From the NCBI GenBank assembly GCA_958510825.1, contig OY294044.1, positions 43,916,100-43,980,099 on the forward strand: 64,000 bases of DNA. The letters are read 5' to 3'. The notes beneath the pieces are model-generated. The model ran no database searches. It saw nothing but the letters and a program-made list of their open reading frames with translations, and had not been told where the DNA came from. Shown in pieces: positions 43,845 through 60,583 of the stretch; position 1 is the stretch's first letter; each line of letters opens with the position of its first letter. The position numbers and the translations under genes were made by a program. The DNA is from Brachypterus glaber (taxonomy: Eukaryota; Arthropoda; Insecta; Coleoptera; Kateretidae).

Positions 43845-44338
43845 AAACTACACCAAAAGATTAAGGGAACAAAAAAAAAATATTTTTTTTAAACAGCTGT
43901 ATCTTTGTGAAAAGTGGTCGTATCGAGATGATAAAATGCAAAAAAGAGCATTTTAAAGCTTCAAGTTTCTAGTTTCGAGATCGTTTAGCAGAAAATTTTT
44001 GTGAGCTACGATTATCGCGCAATCATAAGAAACAGGGCGAGATAAAAAAATTACATTTTTTTTTAAGTATCCACGGGCTCGAGAATTGTTTTTTTAGTTA
44101 AAACAGTTAAACCAGCATAGGTCAGTTAGCTTTCCGAGCCCGTGGACCCTTAAAAAAAAGTATGGAAATTTTTTTCTCGCAATATCCGTAGCTCACAAAA
44201 CATTTTCTGCCAAAAGATTCCGAAACTAGACTTTAATGCTTTTTTTCCAGCTCGATACGACCATTTTTTAAAAAGATAGAGCTCTTCAAAAAACACTAAA
44301 AATGAAAAATTTTTGTTACCTTAATTTTTTGAGTAGTC
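43845..44338. mobile_element. ~490-bp foldback element
   Basis: ACACCAAAAGATTAAGGGAA pairs with TTACCTTAATTTTTTGAGTA. Inner matches: GTGGTCGTATCGAG / CTCGATACGACCA, GTGAGCTACGATTATCGCG / CGCAATATCCGTAGCTCAC, and a perfect CCACGGGCTCG / CGAGCCCGTGG at the neck of a ~55-base loop. Non-coding. Confidence 0.85.
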
Positions 44339-44606
44339 TGTCTTTTTGAATAGGTTTGATATTTATAACTATTAAAATAGAAAAAGACGGGCTTATAGGG
44401 GATTTTTTAAAATAGAAATGTTACTCGTGACATCAATTTAAAGCTCATAAATTTATCTATATTTATTTACGAGTTTTAAATTTAAAGTCGTTTAAAAGTA
44501 CTGATTTTTGCACCGTACTGTATATTATACTTAGTATATTACTTATTTACAGTTGGCATTTTTTAAATGTTGGTCTAAAGAAAATATAGTCACTGTTTAT
44601 ATAAAT
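44339..44606. other. Unassigned spacer
   Basis: AT-rich; nothing recognised. Confidence 0.35.
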
Positions 44607-44611
44607 TTTGT

Positions 44612-44642
<31 letters not shown>
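44607..44642 (-). repeat. (TTTA)n: 3' tail of the adjacent minus-strand LINE
   Basis: Eight to nine TTTA units, about 100 bp beyond the LINE stop codon. Confidence 0.75.
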
Positions 44643-44744
44643 GTACAAACAGATATACATCCAAGTAGTACAATAAAAAGAAACATTACAAATATAAAAC
44701 GTATCGTTAGAATATAATCTAAATAAAATAGGAATCTTAATTAA

Positions 44745-45165
44745 TTAGTTGTTTGTTCTAAGAAGTCTTTTAAAAGAAAATAGGCTCGTGCAAAAAATGT
44801 CAATATAACAAGAATTTATATTTCTGGCCAATCTAGGTACACTACTAAAGTGACCGTAATTAGTTCTAGTAAACGGAACATGTAATAAAGATGTACAACG
44901 CGTGCTTACTCCAGGAACACGTAAGGAAAAAAGTTTTAAAATATCCGGACAATCAATTAGGTAATTAAATAACTTAAACATAAATATTTTGTCAATATTT
45001 GTTCGGCGAGATTCAAGTGACTCCATTCCCAACAAAGTTAATTTATGATTATAGTTAATTTCATTAGGTATTTTAAGTTTATACAGCAAGAATTTGATAA
45101 ACTTTTTTTGAACTTTTTCAATCAAGTTTTTATTATAATAAAAATTTTCAGTTACAATTAACTTT
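44745..45165 (-). pseudogene. 5'-truncated non-LTR retrotransposon, extreme C-terminus
   Basis: LIEKVQKKFIKFLLYK, GMESLESRRTNIDKIFMFKL, LRVPGVSTR and TNYGHFSSVPRLARNIN are the C-terminal signature of a LINE reverse transcriptase (the region after the thumb). The frame remains open to TAA-type stop at 44745 and upstream to about 45165, where homology is lost by 5' truncation. It is a different clade from the 41.4-kb relic. Confidence 0.8.
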
Positions 45166-45484
45166 TATAAAAGCATTAATTAAAAAGTGACTTAATTAAT
45201 AATGTAAAAATTTAATTTTTAAATTATTATGTACCTAGATTTTACACGGCAAATAAATTTTAATTAAAAACTTTGTAGACATAGCTCAGATTGTTTAACA
45301 AAGTTAATCTGATTATAGACATTTAATTTAATGTCCTACCAAGTCAACGTTATAATTTTAATAGTTAGGTACGTACTTTTATTTGCACTGTCAAAGTTAA
45401 TTTTAAAGAATGTTTTTTTCATTTTAAAACAAGGGCGGATCCAGAAATCTAAGCATTACATTTTTTACATCTAGCAATAGATGG
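45166..45484. other. Unassigned AT-rich sequence
   Basis: Nothing recognised. Confidence 0.35.
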
Positions 45485-46018
45485 CGCACAAGTCTACATC
45501 AATCTAATGGCTATATTCGTTTTTCGAATAAAATCTAAAAACGTTTTCTTAATCAGCGTGTAGAGTAAACTCTTGGTACTAAAGAGGACCAGCAGCCCGA
45601 AACTGTTAGTCTACCAATATCACTCTGTACGGTGATTAGAAAATAGATTGATGGAATACTAAATAACATTTTAAAGTTTAAAGAAGTGTTTAACAAGTTA
45701 ACTACCACGTGCATATATATCATGCACGGAAGCCGCGTTAATAATATATATGCACGGAAAAATGTGGTTTAGGTTTTTTAGGGTCTTATTACATAAATTA
45801 TGGTAGTGAATATAAAATCAAATAAAACATGGAAGCACATAAATCAACATCAATCTATTAACTATATTCCTTTTGTGAATAAAGTCTAAAAACATATTTT
45901 TAATCAGCGTGCCGAGGTGACTCTTGGTACTGAAGAGAGCCAGCAGCCCAAAACTGTCAGTATACCAACATCACTCTGTACCGTGATTAGAAAATGGATT
46001 GATGGAATAATAAATTAA
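45485..46018 (+). repeat. Pair of ~185-bp direct repeats (third relative at 51.2 kb)
   Basis: 45485-45674 and 45833-46018 are about 85% alike by eye. Both run CTACATCAATCTA-type start, TTAATCAGCGTG, CTCTTGGTACT, CCAGCAGCCC, ACCAATATCACTCTGTA and GATTAGAAAATAGATTGATGG. Between them is a palindromic stretch with ATATATGCACGG words (45705-45760). A diverged reverse copy lies at 51201-51280. Confidence 0.75.
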
Positions 46019-47025
46019 TATATCTATAATTTTGTTTAAAATTGAAAATTTCTGTCCCTATCAACAGTAGAGTTCCTATAGTAACTCAGTATAAAGAAAC
46101 ATTTTCTAAACGTAACATAAAACACTCTTACAAGTAAAAAAAGTTACCATAAAAAAATCGCAAAATAAAGTTCAATAAACAAGATAATATAAGTTCTGGG
46201 TCTTAAAAAACCACAAAAATCCTTTGGCGTAGTGAGCTAATTGAACTTTTCATTCCTGGCAGTTAACGTGCTAAAAACAAAATCTTAGTTTCTTAAAAAA
46301 TTGGAGTTACCCTCTTTTTGGACAAAACCGTCGGAATATTAGTTTGTTTTTGAATTTTACGTATGAGTAATGAGTTATCAGGGGCCCCTACATCCACACA
46401 GATACATCTTTGTAATCAATTTGATATATTTATAATTTTCCCGAAATTAATATTTTACTGAAATAAAGTTAGTAAATAAATACCTAATGACTTTTCTCTA
46501 TTTAACTTTTCTCTATTTAACTCACAACAATGACTATTCTCTATTCAACTCACAACAATTATTGTTATATATTATATATTTTCTTCAGCTCTAAACAATA
46601 ATATTTATGTTTTACGTTACTTCCACCCATGGAAAATATGACACACTAGCTATGTTGGACGTTAGCAATCTCTGCTTACAAATAATACTTGTAAGCAGAG
46701 GTTATTAATAGTCATTACTAGCCCTTTTATCCATTCTTTGTCTAAGGGAAAATTCTACATTCCTAATAAAAAATAAATTAAACTATCTGTATATCTCTAG
46801 AAAAAAATAACTTTAATTATTAATATGAAAAATGTCTATTTTTTAATTAAAAAGTTTTCTACCCCTCCAGTGTTGTATTACTTTTACTTCAGGAGTTTGT
46901 TATGATATTCCACTTGAACTTTAACACCTTATATCGTATCCTATCGTAATAAAATTAGAAAGGACCTATACCATATACTTAAGCCCGAAATTGGAATAAA
47001 AATGAAATGGTGTTTCTATAAAAAG

Positions 47026-47030
<5 letters not shown>
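46019..47030. other. Unassigned AT-rich sequence
   Basis: No gene recognised. A small perfect hairpin CCTCTGCTTACAAG-type stem (CTCTGCTTACAAATAATACT / TTGTAAGCAGAG) sits at 46670-46701. Confidence 0.4.

Positions 47031-47071
<41 letters not shown>
47031..47071. repeat. Poly(A) plus (AT)n
   Basis: An A-run followed by ~16 AT dinucleotides. Confidence 0.9.
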
Positions 47072-47075
<4 letters not shown>

Positions 47076-47257
47076 GATATATTTTCTTGCTTTTTAGAAC
47101 ACTTAATAAAAAATAGTTTTATTCCAACGTTTCGGCGTTTATTGTTCAGCCATTTTCAAGGATATAATAACGAATTAAAAAATAAATGTATAAATAAAAT
47201 TGAGAAAAAAATTTGGACTTTTAAAAGTCAACAATTTTATAGAACAAGAAAAGTAAA

Positions 47258-47261
<4 letters not shown>

Positions 47262-47299
<38 letters not shown>
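47262..47299. repeat. (TA)n microsatellite
   Basis: About 18 TA dinucleotides; the 89-codon frame across it (47142-47411) is spurious. Confidence 0.9.
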
Positions 47300-47300
<1 letters not shown>

Positions 47301-47702
47301 TATTTTTATATATTTACTTTTATGTTTCAATTTATATTTTATAGGACAAATTCTATAAAACGTTTACTTTTGCCAATGTCAGTTATGGCCATTTTATATA
47401 GTTTATGGTAATCTTCAAATATCTTTCTGTGCACATAAAATAGAATAAACTATACACAGTAAAAAACCTATGTAACTTTTCATTATTAACTAGATAAAAA
47501 ATACACTGATTGATTATGTAGCTTAAAAATAATATAAAAGTCTTGTGTAAAACGTGTATATTACACGTTTTGTGCTGTAATTTTTACACGACTTAACGTA
47601 GGTCGGTTTGTGTATAATGAGAACTAATTTTTGGGAGTCCTGTAGTAAAAAGTACAAGAAAACTTCAAAAAGTCACCACTCACTTTTTTAATAATAATTA
47701 TT
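47300..47702. other. Unassigned sequence with a small palindrome
   Basis: AAAACGTGTATATTACACGTTTTG at 47551-47574 is a near-perfect palindrome (20-base core AACGTGTATATTACACGTTT). No gene recognised. Confidence 0.4.
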
Positions 47703-47703
47703 A

Positions 47704-47986
47704 GGCACACAAAAAAATGGTCTTGTCCACCAGACGAGACAAACATTTTTATACCTTTTGGGGGTCGCTGAATCCGATTCCAGTATTGGCTCTACTCGGT
47801 CAGATCGTATTTCGTTCCTAACCTCAAAAAAGTAATAAAAGTTGAAACACTTTATCAGTTTTTTGGGGTCAGGAACGAAATGCGATCAGACCGAGCCAAA
47901 CCAACCCCAGATTCGGATTCAGCGACCGCAAAAAAATATAGAAATGTTTGTCTGGTGGTAAGGTCTTTTTTTTTCGTGTGCCTGTG
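47704..47986. mobile_element. ~283-bp TIR element related to the 8.26-kb family
   Basis: GGCACACAAAAAAATGGTCT on the left pairs with the complement of AAGGTCTTTTTTTTTCGTGTG followed by CCTGTG on the right. Inner arms GTCGCTGAATCCGATTCCAG / ATTCGGATTCAGCGACCG and TCGTTCCTAACC / GTCAGGAACGA also pair. The GGC(C/A)CACAAAA terminus and GAATCCG phrases are shared with 8264-9276, indicating one family. Confidence 0.75.
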
Positions 47987-48309
47987 TAATTTATAATCTT
48001 ATTTTTATGAGTTAAAAGGTTTTATTTACTCCTAATTAATAAATAATAATAATAATAATAAAAACAATAATAATAATTCTGAGCCGAGATATTTAAATGC
48101 AAAAGTTCAGCTATATAAATGACTATCTGATGTATGAATTATAGTTGTCATTCCATCTCGGAAAGCTCCTTACGTTATGAATTTAAATATTTAAATATTT
48201 TAGATAGAGACCCTCGATATTCTGACAGTTCTCCCACAGAACTTTTTTGGTAACAGAACTAACAGAATATTCGGTGTCTCTATATTAGATCACTACCTTC
48301 TTATTCTTA
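47987..48309. other. Spacer with (AAT)n
   Basis: Contains an AAT microsatellite at 48041-48077. Nothing else recognised. Confidence 0.4.
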
Positions 48310-48860
48310 TTTAAAATGGACGTTCGCATTGAAAATTTAACAAAAAAACTTTGAAGCTCACTCTATATTTTTTTGAATCTAAAAGGTGTTTTAAATTTGA
48401 GGCAACTTAAAACACTGTATCAATCTCTTGCAGAGTCTCACCTAACATATGGGATTATTGCATGGGGTGGGTTATACAATACCCATTTGAAAATGTTGAG
48501 ACAATACAAAATTATGCTGGGCCAAAAAAAAAGGACGAAGAAGAAAACTATGCTGGGCAAAAATTTAAGATATTCAAATGAACTGTTTTTTTTTGTGACT
48601 CTATAGAGTCACACACTTTAGATCTAAGGCAACTATTTTTTTCTAGGTTATGTACTCACCAATATAAAAATAAATACTTATTAGTGACACAAAGACCATA
48701 CAATACTAGACAGCAGTTGAATACACAGCCCAGGGCGAGGTTGACTTTCGGCCAACGAAGTTACCTCTTTTTGGGTCCAAGAGTATTTAACTTTTTGCCA
48801 CTCGAAAATCAAAATGTTGCTACAATAAATGTATTTACAACAGAAAAGAAAACTATTTAA
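48310..48860 (+). pseudogene. 5'-truncated non-LTR retrotransposon, C-terminus
   Basis: The relic reads ENLTKKL, a stop, then RQLKTLYQSLAESHLTYGII and WGGLYNTHLKML. A duplicated, Lys-rich AT stretch (two copies of an AAA-rich ATGCTGGGC word) disrupts the frame. The C-terminal YNTRQQLNTQPRARLTFGQR and SYLFLGPRVFNFLP follow near 48690-48800. Stops and frameshifts mark it as dead. Confidence 0.8.
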
Positions 48861-49127
48861 AACAAAACAGTCGGGAGGCAATACAAAGTATCATAGATCT
48901 TAAAAACTCTTATTAGTGCATGTACAATGTAACTGTTTCTATCCCTATCCTTTTTTCTTTTACACTTTTATTTTTACCTTGCAATTAAGTATATATCTTA
49001 ATATTATAACTTATTGCTATAATGTTAACTAATTATTGTGTTTGAAACTTACCATCTAGTATTAACTTATTCTATTTAGTTTTTTTTTGTAGATACTTGT
49101 ACTTTATACCATTTTAATCAATAAACA

Positions 49128-52489
<3,362 letters not shown>

Positions 52490-52542
<53 letters not shown>
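52490..52542. repeat. (TAA)n left of the R4/Dong-like insertion
   Basis: About 17 AAT/TAA units ending exactly where the retrotransposon coding frame opens. Together with 54838-54879 it forms one array split by the insertion. Confidence 0.9.
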
Positions 52543-54879
<2,337 letters not shown>

Positions 54880-55211
54880 AGACGTTTATTTATGCCAATA
54901 GTACATAAAAGGGATATCGCTCAGCTCTTTCCGGAGGAAGGAGAAATATTGAATTATGTATGAATTATGTATGTATATTACCATTAAGTTACACAACTTA
55001 GGTTGTTTTATTAAATAGTTTTCTATCCTCCAACCTCCAAAAAGTCTGGTCTTCTGCGAATCCGGAAACTTACTATAATACAAAAAGATAAAAAATATAT
55101 ATAGAAAAATATAAACAGCAACAAAAAGAAAATATTTTGACAAAAATAATAAGTCCAAACCGGATATAACATATTATGTGAGTACTCCTCTCGACCACTC
55201 ATTTTATTAAA
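54880..55211 (-). other. 3' UTR of the minus-strand LINE
   Basis: Non-coding sequence between the LINE stop (55212) and its TTA tail. Confidence 0.6.
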
Positions 55212-56010
55212 TTAGTCTTCTAAAAGTAAAGACAGTTTTTGTTGATTTTTAAATTTCATAAACGGTATAAATCTCAAATCAAAATCAGTTCCATTGCAAA
55301 AGTCTACAAGGTTGTACAGAAAAGATCGCTTAAAAAATGCGGTGTAATATCGAGGTATGTCTATTACGTTTTTACGCCTTATGTTAACCGAATGAATGTC
55401 ACCTCTGTAAAAAATTTTGTTATACAAATATGAAGAAACCCTTTTATTTGTTACCTTGTGAAATAAACAACGACAATGTAATTTTCTTCGTTTTGCCAAA
55501 TTGAGCCAGTTTAACTCTTTGATTTTATTAGAAATTGACTAATACTTTTTTATGCCAAATATAAATCTAACGCAGGAATTTTGAACTTTTTGAATTCTGT
55601 ACGAATCTGTACTATCAATGCAAGGGTGATAAAGAGTATCGCAATAGTTAAACTGGCTTAATACAAGACTCTCACAAAGGACAGTTTTTAAGTGGATAGC
55701 CATCATATACCTGTTGTTGTATAACATTTTTAGACAACAGTAAGCCTTTCTTATCATTTCATTCACTTGTTTTTTAAAGCGTAAATTTGAATCAATAACT
55801 ACACCTAAATTCTTTGCTTCCTCAACCCTTGGAATGTTAATATTATTGATACTGATATCAAAATTTGTTAAAGTTTGTACCGCCTTAGTTCTACCTATTA
55901 TAATAAGTTGAGACTTTATTGGGTTTAAGTGTAAGGAGTGATCTTTTGCACCGTCTGCTAAGCATTGAAGGTCCTCGTTAATAAAGTTTTTGGCTTGAAG
56001 AGTATCCTTT
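55212..56010 (-). pseudogene. 5'-truncated non-LTR retrotransposon with one in-frame stop
   Basis: Read from 56010 downward, one frame gives INEDLQCLADGAKDHSLHLN, PIKSQLIIIG, KNLGVVIDSNLRFKKQVNEM, ESLVLSQFNYCDTLYHPCID and RIQKVQNSCVRFIFGIKKY. A single TAG (55541-55539) interrupts, and the same frame continues NWLNLAKRRKLHCRCLFHK...TAFFKRSFLYN to a stop at 55212. These are the RT thumb and C-terminus. The catalytic palm is absent. An 18-bp direct duplication (AGAAGAAACGAAAGGTAT, twice) abuts its truncated 5' end. Confidence 0.87.
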
Positions 56011-56046
56011 AGAAGAAACGAAAGGTATAGAAGAAACGAAAGGTAT

Positions 56047-56340
56047 TCTATTTCAAAATGAAAGTGAGAAACGATGGAATGTCTCTATAAATATTTTCCA
56101 CTATAGAACGTTAAGATCCAACATAAAATTTATGAAATATGGAAATTCCGATATAAAAATAAGTTCTATTCACTCACAAATCATCTGAAAAAAATGAAAA
56201 ATCGCATTAAGTTTTGCCTTTACAAATACAGGTTGTGGGATTTATATCGAATGTAGGGTGCTCCTAAGAGAAAAATATATCAATACCAATACCATATACA
56301 TCCAAACCGTAAAAAGTTTGCATTGCACAAGTTTTCAGCG
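56047..56340. other. Unassigned spacer
   Basis: Nothing recognised. Confidence 0.35.
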
Positions 56341-56600
56341 TCGGACCGGCTCGTACTATTCTACTTAGTTAAGTACCCCCTAAGTCCAGTACTTGTGTGG
56401 GCTAGTAGTAGAGGTAACCATTGCATTGGCTTTAACTGACTTTTAAACTAGTGAGGTGTTTCTGTTTCACCTGCCGCCCTCGCCAAATTTTAATTATTAA
56501 TTAACTGAAAAAGGCAGTCGGTGCGAGGAAGAATTGAACTCACCCTAGCCGACGTGTTAAGTATACGAATTGGACGTCTTAACCCGTTACTAAAGTTTTT
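56341..56600 (-). mobile_element. tRNA-derived SINE, copy 2 (uninterrupted)
   Basis: The reverse complement contains the box B-like GTGAGTTCAATTCTTCC, CGCACCGACTGCCTTTTTCA, GTTAATTAATAATTAAAATT, ACCTCTACTACTAGCCCACA, GTACTGGACTTAGGGGGTAC and AAGTAGAATAGTA, in the order of copy 1. The box A region is weak or lost. It lacks the 215-bp MITE, giving an empty-site reference. Confidence 0.75.
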
Positions 56601-57045
56601 CCATTTTCCCGACAAATACCCATATCTTCAACGTATTTTTAGATACATGTATATAAACTTTTATTCTCAGAATAAATTATACTATAACCTAGTATTAAAA
56701 AAAATCACTAGTAAGTAAATTTATGTCACATTTACTGATATTTTGATTTTTTCAAAAATTTTAAGAGTTTTTTGTCAAAATATAATTGAACAATAAGGGA
56801 ACGTTCAAGTATTACGTAACGCAATTTCAATGCTTAGTTTCAGGGAATTAAAATATTTTTTTCATAAAACTAAGGCTTTTTGTTAATTTAAAATAAAGGA
56901 TTGGCTTAAATTGAACTTTAATCTTCAAAATATTTTTGACTAGATATTTTGGTGAATTTTTCTTTTTTTTTATTTAATGGACTAAAAGCCACCCGGTATT
57001 TTAGTCAACACAAATTTTATTCTTTTAATCAATAATAAAAACCAC
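56601..57045. other. Unassigned AT-rich sequence
   Basis: Nothing recognised. Confidence 0.35.
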
Positions 57046-57254
57046 ACTGAGAATTCGTTTTCGTAGTAAATACTAAACGTTTTTGCCTATTTGGAACCCC
57101 AGGCAACATTTTTTATTAATTACAAGTTGTAACAGTAAAAAATAACGTTGTTTTGTTATGTTTTACTGTAACAACTAGTAATTAATAAAAATGTTGCCTG
57201 GGGTTCCAAATAGGCAAAAACGTTTAGTATTTACTACGATAAAAAATTCTCAGT
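57046..57254. mobile_element. 209-bp near-perfect palindromic MITE
   Basis: ACTGAGAATTCG...GTAGTAAATACTAAACGTTT, TTGCCTATTTGGAACCCCAG and GCAACATTTTTTATTAATTA are mirrored exactly or nearly so to the closing ...AATTCTCAGT. The loop is ~20 bases. A related single arm is at 39320-39412. Confidence 0.9.
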
Positions 57255-57744
57255 ATAAGTTATTTTTGTACTTTAGTTGCATAAAAAATAAACTTTTAAG
57301 CTTGTTTAAGGCTTTCCTTGAATGTAAATGAACTAAATAAATAATATTAAATTTATGTTTTTTTTTTTCAAAGTAAACATTCCATAAAAATATCTTTTAA
57401 AAATATTTTTTCATTCCTGCTTTAAAAATTTATAATACTATTACAAAAATTTAATACTGTGTATTTTCATATTTAATACATTTATCATGTTTTTTCTTTA
57501 TCAATTTAAATATGTAAATCCTATGTGCTTTTTCATTTTCGTGAAAATTTTATATACGTGAAATTTAATTCAAGAAGTAATATTACAGTCGCATTTGTAC
57601 CTCGGAATTTAACGTTAAGAAGCTGTGAAGATATGTAATGCTTCGCCTATAGTATGATCTTCACAGTGAATATTATACTGCTAATTGTTTGAACTCGTGC
57701 GCCCACTCTATTAAACATAACTTTTTTTATTAATGTGGCATAAA
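57255..57744. other. Unassigned AT-rich sequence
   Basis: Nothing recognised apart from a short CTGTGAAGAT / ATCTTCACAG palindrome at ~57623-57668. Confidence 0.4.
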
Positions 57745-57768
57745 TAGATAGATAGATAGATAGATAGA
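57745..57768 (-). repeat. (AGAT)n: 3' tail of the adjacent minus-strand LINE
   Basis: About six AGAT units next to the complement of AAAGATAAATAAACCTC, the LINE 3' end. Confidence 0.8.
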
Positions 57769-58063
57769 GGTTTATTTATCTTTGCCAATAAATACATTGG
57801 ATAGACACGTCACAATATAAATAGTAATAAACAAGTATATGTACAACAAAGTTATTAAAAAAATAATAATTTTAACATAATTAAGATATTAAATACGTGT
57901 AAGTAGATACTAACATTATTACAACCATTTGAAATTTAATTAAAATAAAAACAATAAAAAATTAAAAATTTAAAAACAATAAAATAAAAAGAATTATCAT
58001 GCTATGCCATTACAGCAGTAAATTCATCTAATGAATAAAAAGCATTACTGCATAAGTATCTTT
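57769..58063 (-). other. 3' UTR of the minus-strand LINE
   Basis: AT-rich non-coding sequence between the stop and the AGAT tail. Confidence 0.55.
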
Positions 58064-59890
58064 TTAATTTTGTTTTGAATGCCGTAATTGAAGACTGATT
58101 TTTAATATCTGTAGGCAATAAGTTAAAGAAGTGGCAGCCTGCATATTTTGGCGACTTTTTATACAGCATGTAATTGAAGGTGTTTTGGCGAAAGTGGTCC
58201 CTGTTTCGGGTGAAATAAGTATGCGTATCAGATTCCTTGCAAACTGATTTTTATTTTTGAAAATAAAAATTGATATTTTGTATAGGTATATACTTGTAAA
58301 AGTCATTATATTTTTAGATTTAAAGGTATCCCGACACGATTCCCTGTAGTGAAGATTAAACATTAATCTGATAATTCGTTTTTGCGCTAAAAAGACACGC
58401 TGCCATTCGACTGCCATACCATACACTACAATATTGTAACTTATTACAGAGTAAACAAGTGCATTTAAATTCTTACATACAGCATCTATATTTTCCACCC
58501 AACTTAGTGTACTATCAATAATTGTACCTAAGAACTTCGTGCTACTACTAAAACCTATTGGAGTATTGTTGATGGAGAATACTTGATTTAGTTCAATGTT
58601 CGCCGGTCTATATTGAGTACGCATTTCAAGTGCAATGGTTTTTGAGTAGTTTATTATTAATAATTTTTTTCTACACCATTCATTAAAAAGTGAAAGGACT
58701 CTCTGTACTTTTAGAACTAGGTCTGCCAAATTTGTACTTGAAATAATCATTCCCGGATCATCAGCGAACATGAATACAATAGCATCCAATATATGTTCTG
58801 GAAGGTCATTTATAAATAATAAAAATATTAAAGGTCCAAGGACGCTGCCTTGAGGAATGCCCCAAAAAATATCGGACTCCTCAGATATTGTACCATCTAT
58901 TTTTACGCAAAACCTACGTTTTGTCAAGAATGAATAAAACCAGCGGAGAACTTTACTTTCAAATTTAACTTTAGACAGTTTATCAAAAAAAGCCCGGCTT
59001 AAATCAAATAGAAGGAAAACTATAAACTCATTGTTGTCTAATTTGTCTTGCAGAATCTGAACAAAATTTAAAGTGGCTGTTTCTGTAGAACGACCTTCTC
59101 TAAAACCGTGTTGGTTTTCTGCAAGTATATTGTTTTCTGAAAGAAATGTAGTTAATTTATTTGCGACGGCTTTTTCCATAACTTTTGATATGACGCTTAA
59201 TAGTGCCACTGGTCTATAGTTAGTGACCGATAATGGATCGCCCTTTTTATGAACTGGGCAGATGTAGGATAATTTTAGTTTATCTGGAAATTCAGCAAAC
59301 TCAAATGACTTATTAAGTAAAACCGCTATTATATTTGAAAATTCTTCCTTGCATTTTTTTAATAGTTGGACTGGAGTTTCATCAAACCCCGTGGATTTTT
59401 TTATTTTTTATACCACATATTACTTTTTTGATATCTTCACCAGAAAAAAGCTGCAGGTCAAATTCATTATTTATATTTTTTTTGTTGTTGTACACTCTGT
59501 GGATAGATTATTATCAAAATAACTGTTTATATGAGTTTCCACCACGGATTTGAAATATTCCCCAAAAGCGTTCGACACTTCGGTTTCATTAGTTATGATT
59601 TTGTTGTGCTTAGTTTTGCTTTGCTAGGTATATGCTTTTGTTATACTGTGTTTTATATATTTTATATTGATTTTGTATGTGATTATCTGGCGAATTTTTA
59701 CGTAATTTATTTAACCTTTTTAATTTCTCAGATTCAGTTTTTAAATTAGGAGTGTACCATTTATTGTCTTTTCTGTTTTGTTTTATTTTAGTTAAACATT
59801 TCGGAAATGTACTTTCAAATGACCATGTGGAATGATCCCAAAAGTGGTTAAAGTAGTCATTTACATTTTTTCCGCTGGTTTAAAGAAAAG
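58064..59890 (-). pseudogene. Non-LTR retrotransposon RT region, frameshifted
   Basis: From about 59400 down to 58064 the frame is open and carries most RT motifs: GFDETPVQLLKKCKEEFSNI, LSYICPVHKKGD, TNYRPVALLSVISKVMEK, ENQHGFREGRST, LLFDLSRAFFDKL, GIPQGSVLGPLIFLLFINDLP and FADD (~58757). FADD is followed by Pro instead of the usual Thr. The C-terminal part is shortened and out of frame (ITCCIKSRQN...). Upstream a 1-base shift in an A-run near 59396-59402 separates NEFDLQLFSGEDIKKVICGI. Still further up (to ~59890) the linker to the lost endonuclease can be followed with several stops. It is a dead copy of an AP-endonuclease LINE. Confidence 0.87.
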
Positions 59891-60406
59891 TCATACTGGT
59901 TTAAAATGTATTTAAAATTACGAATATTCTCGCCGGTAAATCTCCTTTTTAATATTTCTATCAAATCAATGTTTTCTGAAAATTTTAAGTTAATTGTACT
60001 TCTTCTTCTGTTTTTTATTTTTTTATTGCTCCTTTTATAGATACGGAGTTTAAGTTTTCTATGTTGAACTTTTTTTTAAACATAAAAGGTTTTCTACTCT
60101 CGTAGAAATTGATTTTGTCTGAAAATTTTAAATCGATCAGATATAAAAGATTTGTTACGCACAAGCGGATGGATAGACAAAAAGACAGACAGATAGACGG
60201 ATCTTTTAAAAGGTTTTCAGAATTTGATAAAAGGTACGTGTAGGTATATTAAATTATAAAAAGTTGGATCTACACCTAAAAAGAGTATATTGATTTTCAT
60301 CAATTATAATGTGATATTACAGTATTTTAGAATAATACCATAATGGTATTATCACTTTAAATATAATAAAATATTACACAATATTTACATCGCACGAGAA
60401 AAGACT
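59891..60406. other. Unassigned sequence, possibly more LINE-derived
   Basis: It may continue the decayed LINE, but no readable frame remains. A GACAGACAGATAGACGG run is at ~60183. Confidence 0.3.
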
Positions 60407-60583
60407 GACCGCAAAAAAAAGTGTTTTTTAGCCTGTTTTTCAAACACCTGTAACTTCGATTGGAATTGATAAAATGTAAGGTGTAACGGGTTAAAAAATA
60501 AAAATTCAAAAAACACATTTTTCTGTAATATAAAACATAAAAAACACTTGAAGGTGTTTGAAAAACAGGCTAACTTTGCGGTC
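60407..60583. mobile_element. 177-bp inverted-repeat element
   Basis: GACCGCAAAAAAAAG...TTAGCCTGTTTTTCAAACAC pairs with GGTGTTTGAAAAACAGGCTA...CTTTGCGGTC. The ~95-bp centre also has self-complementary AAAACACATTTTT-type runs. Confidence 0.8.
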
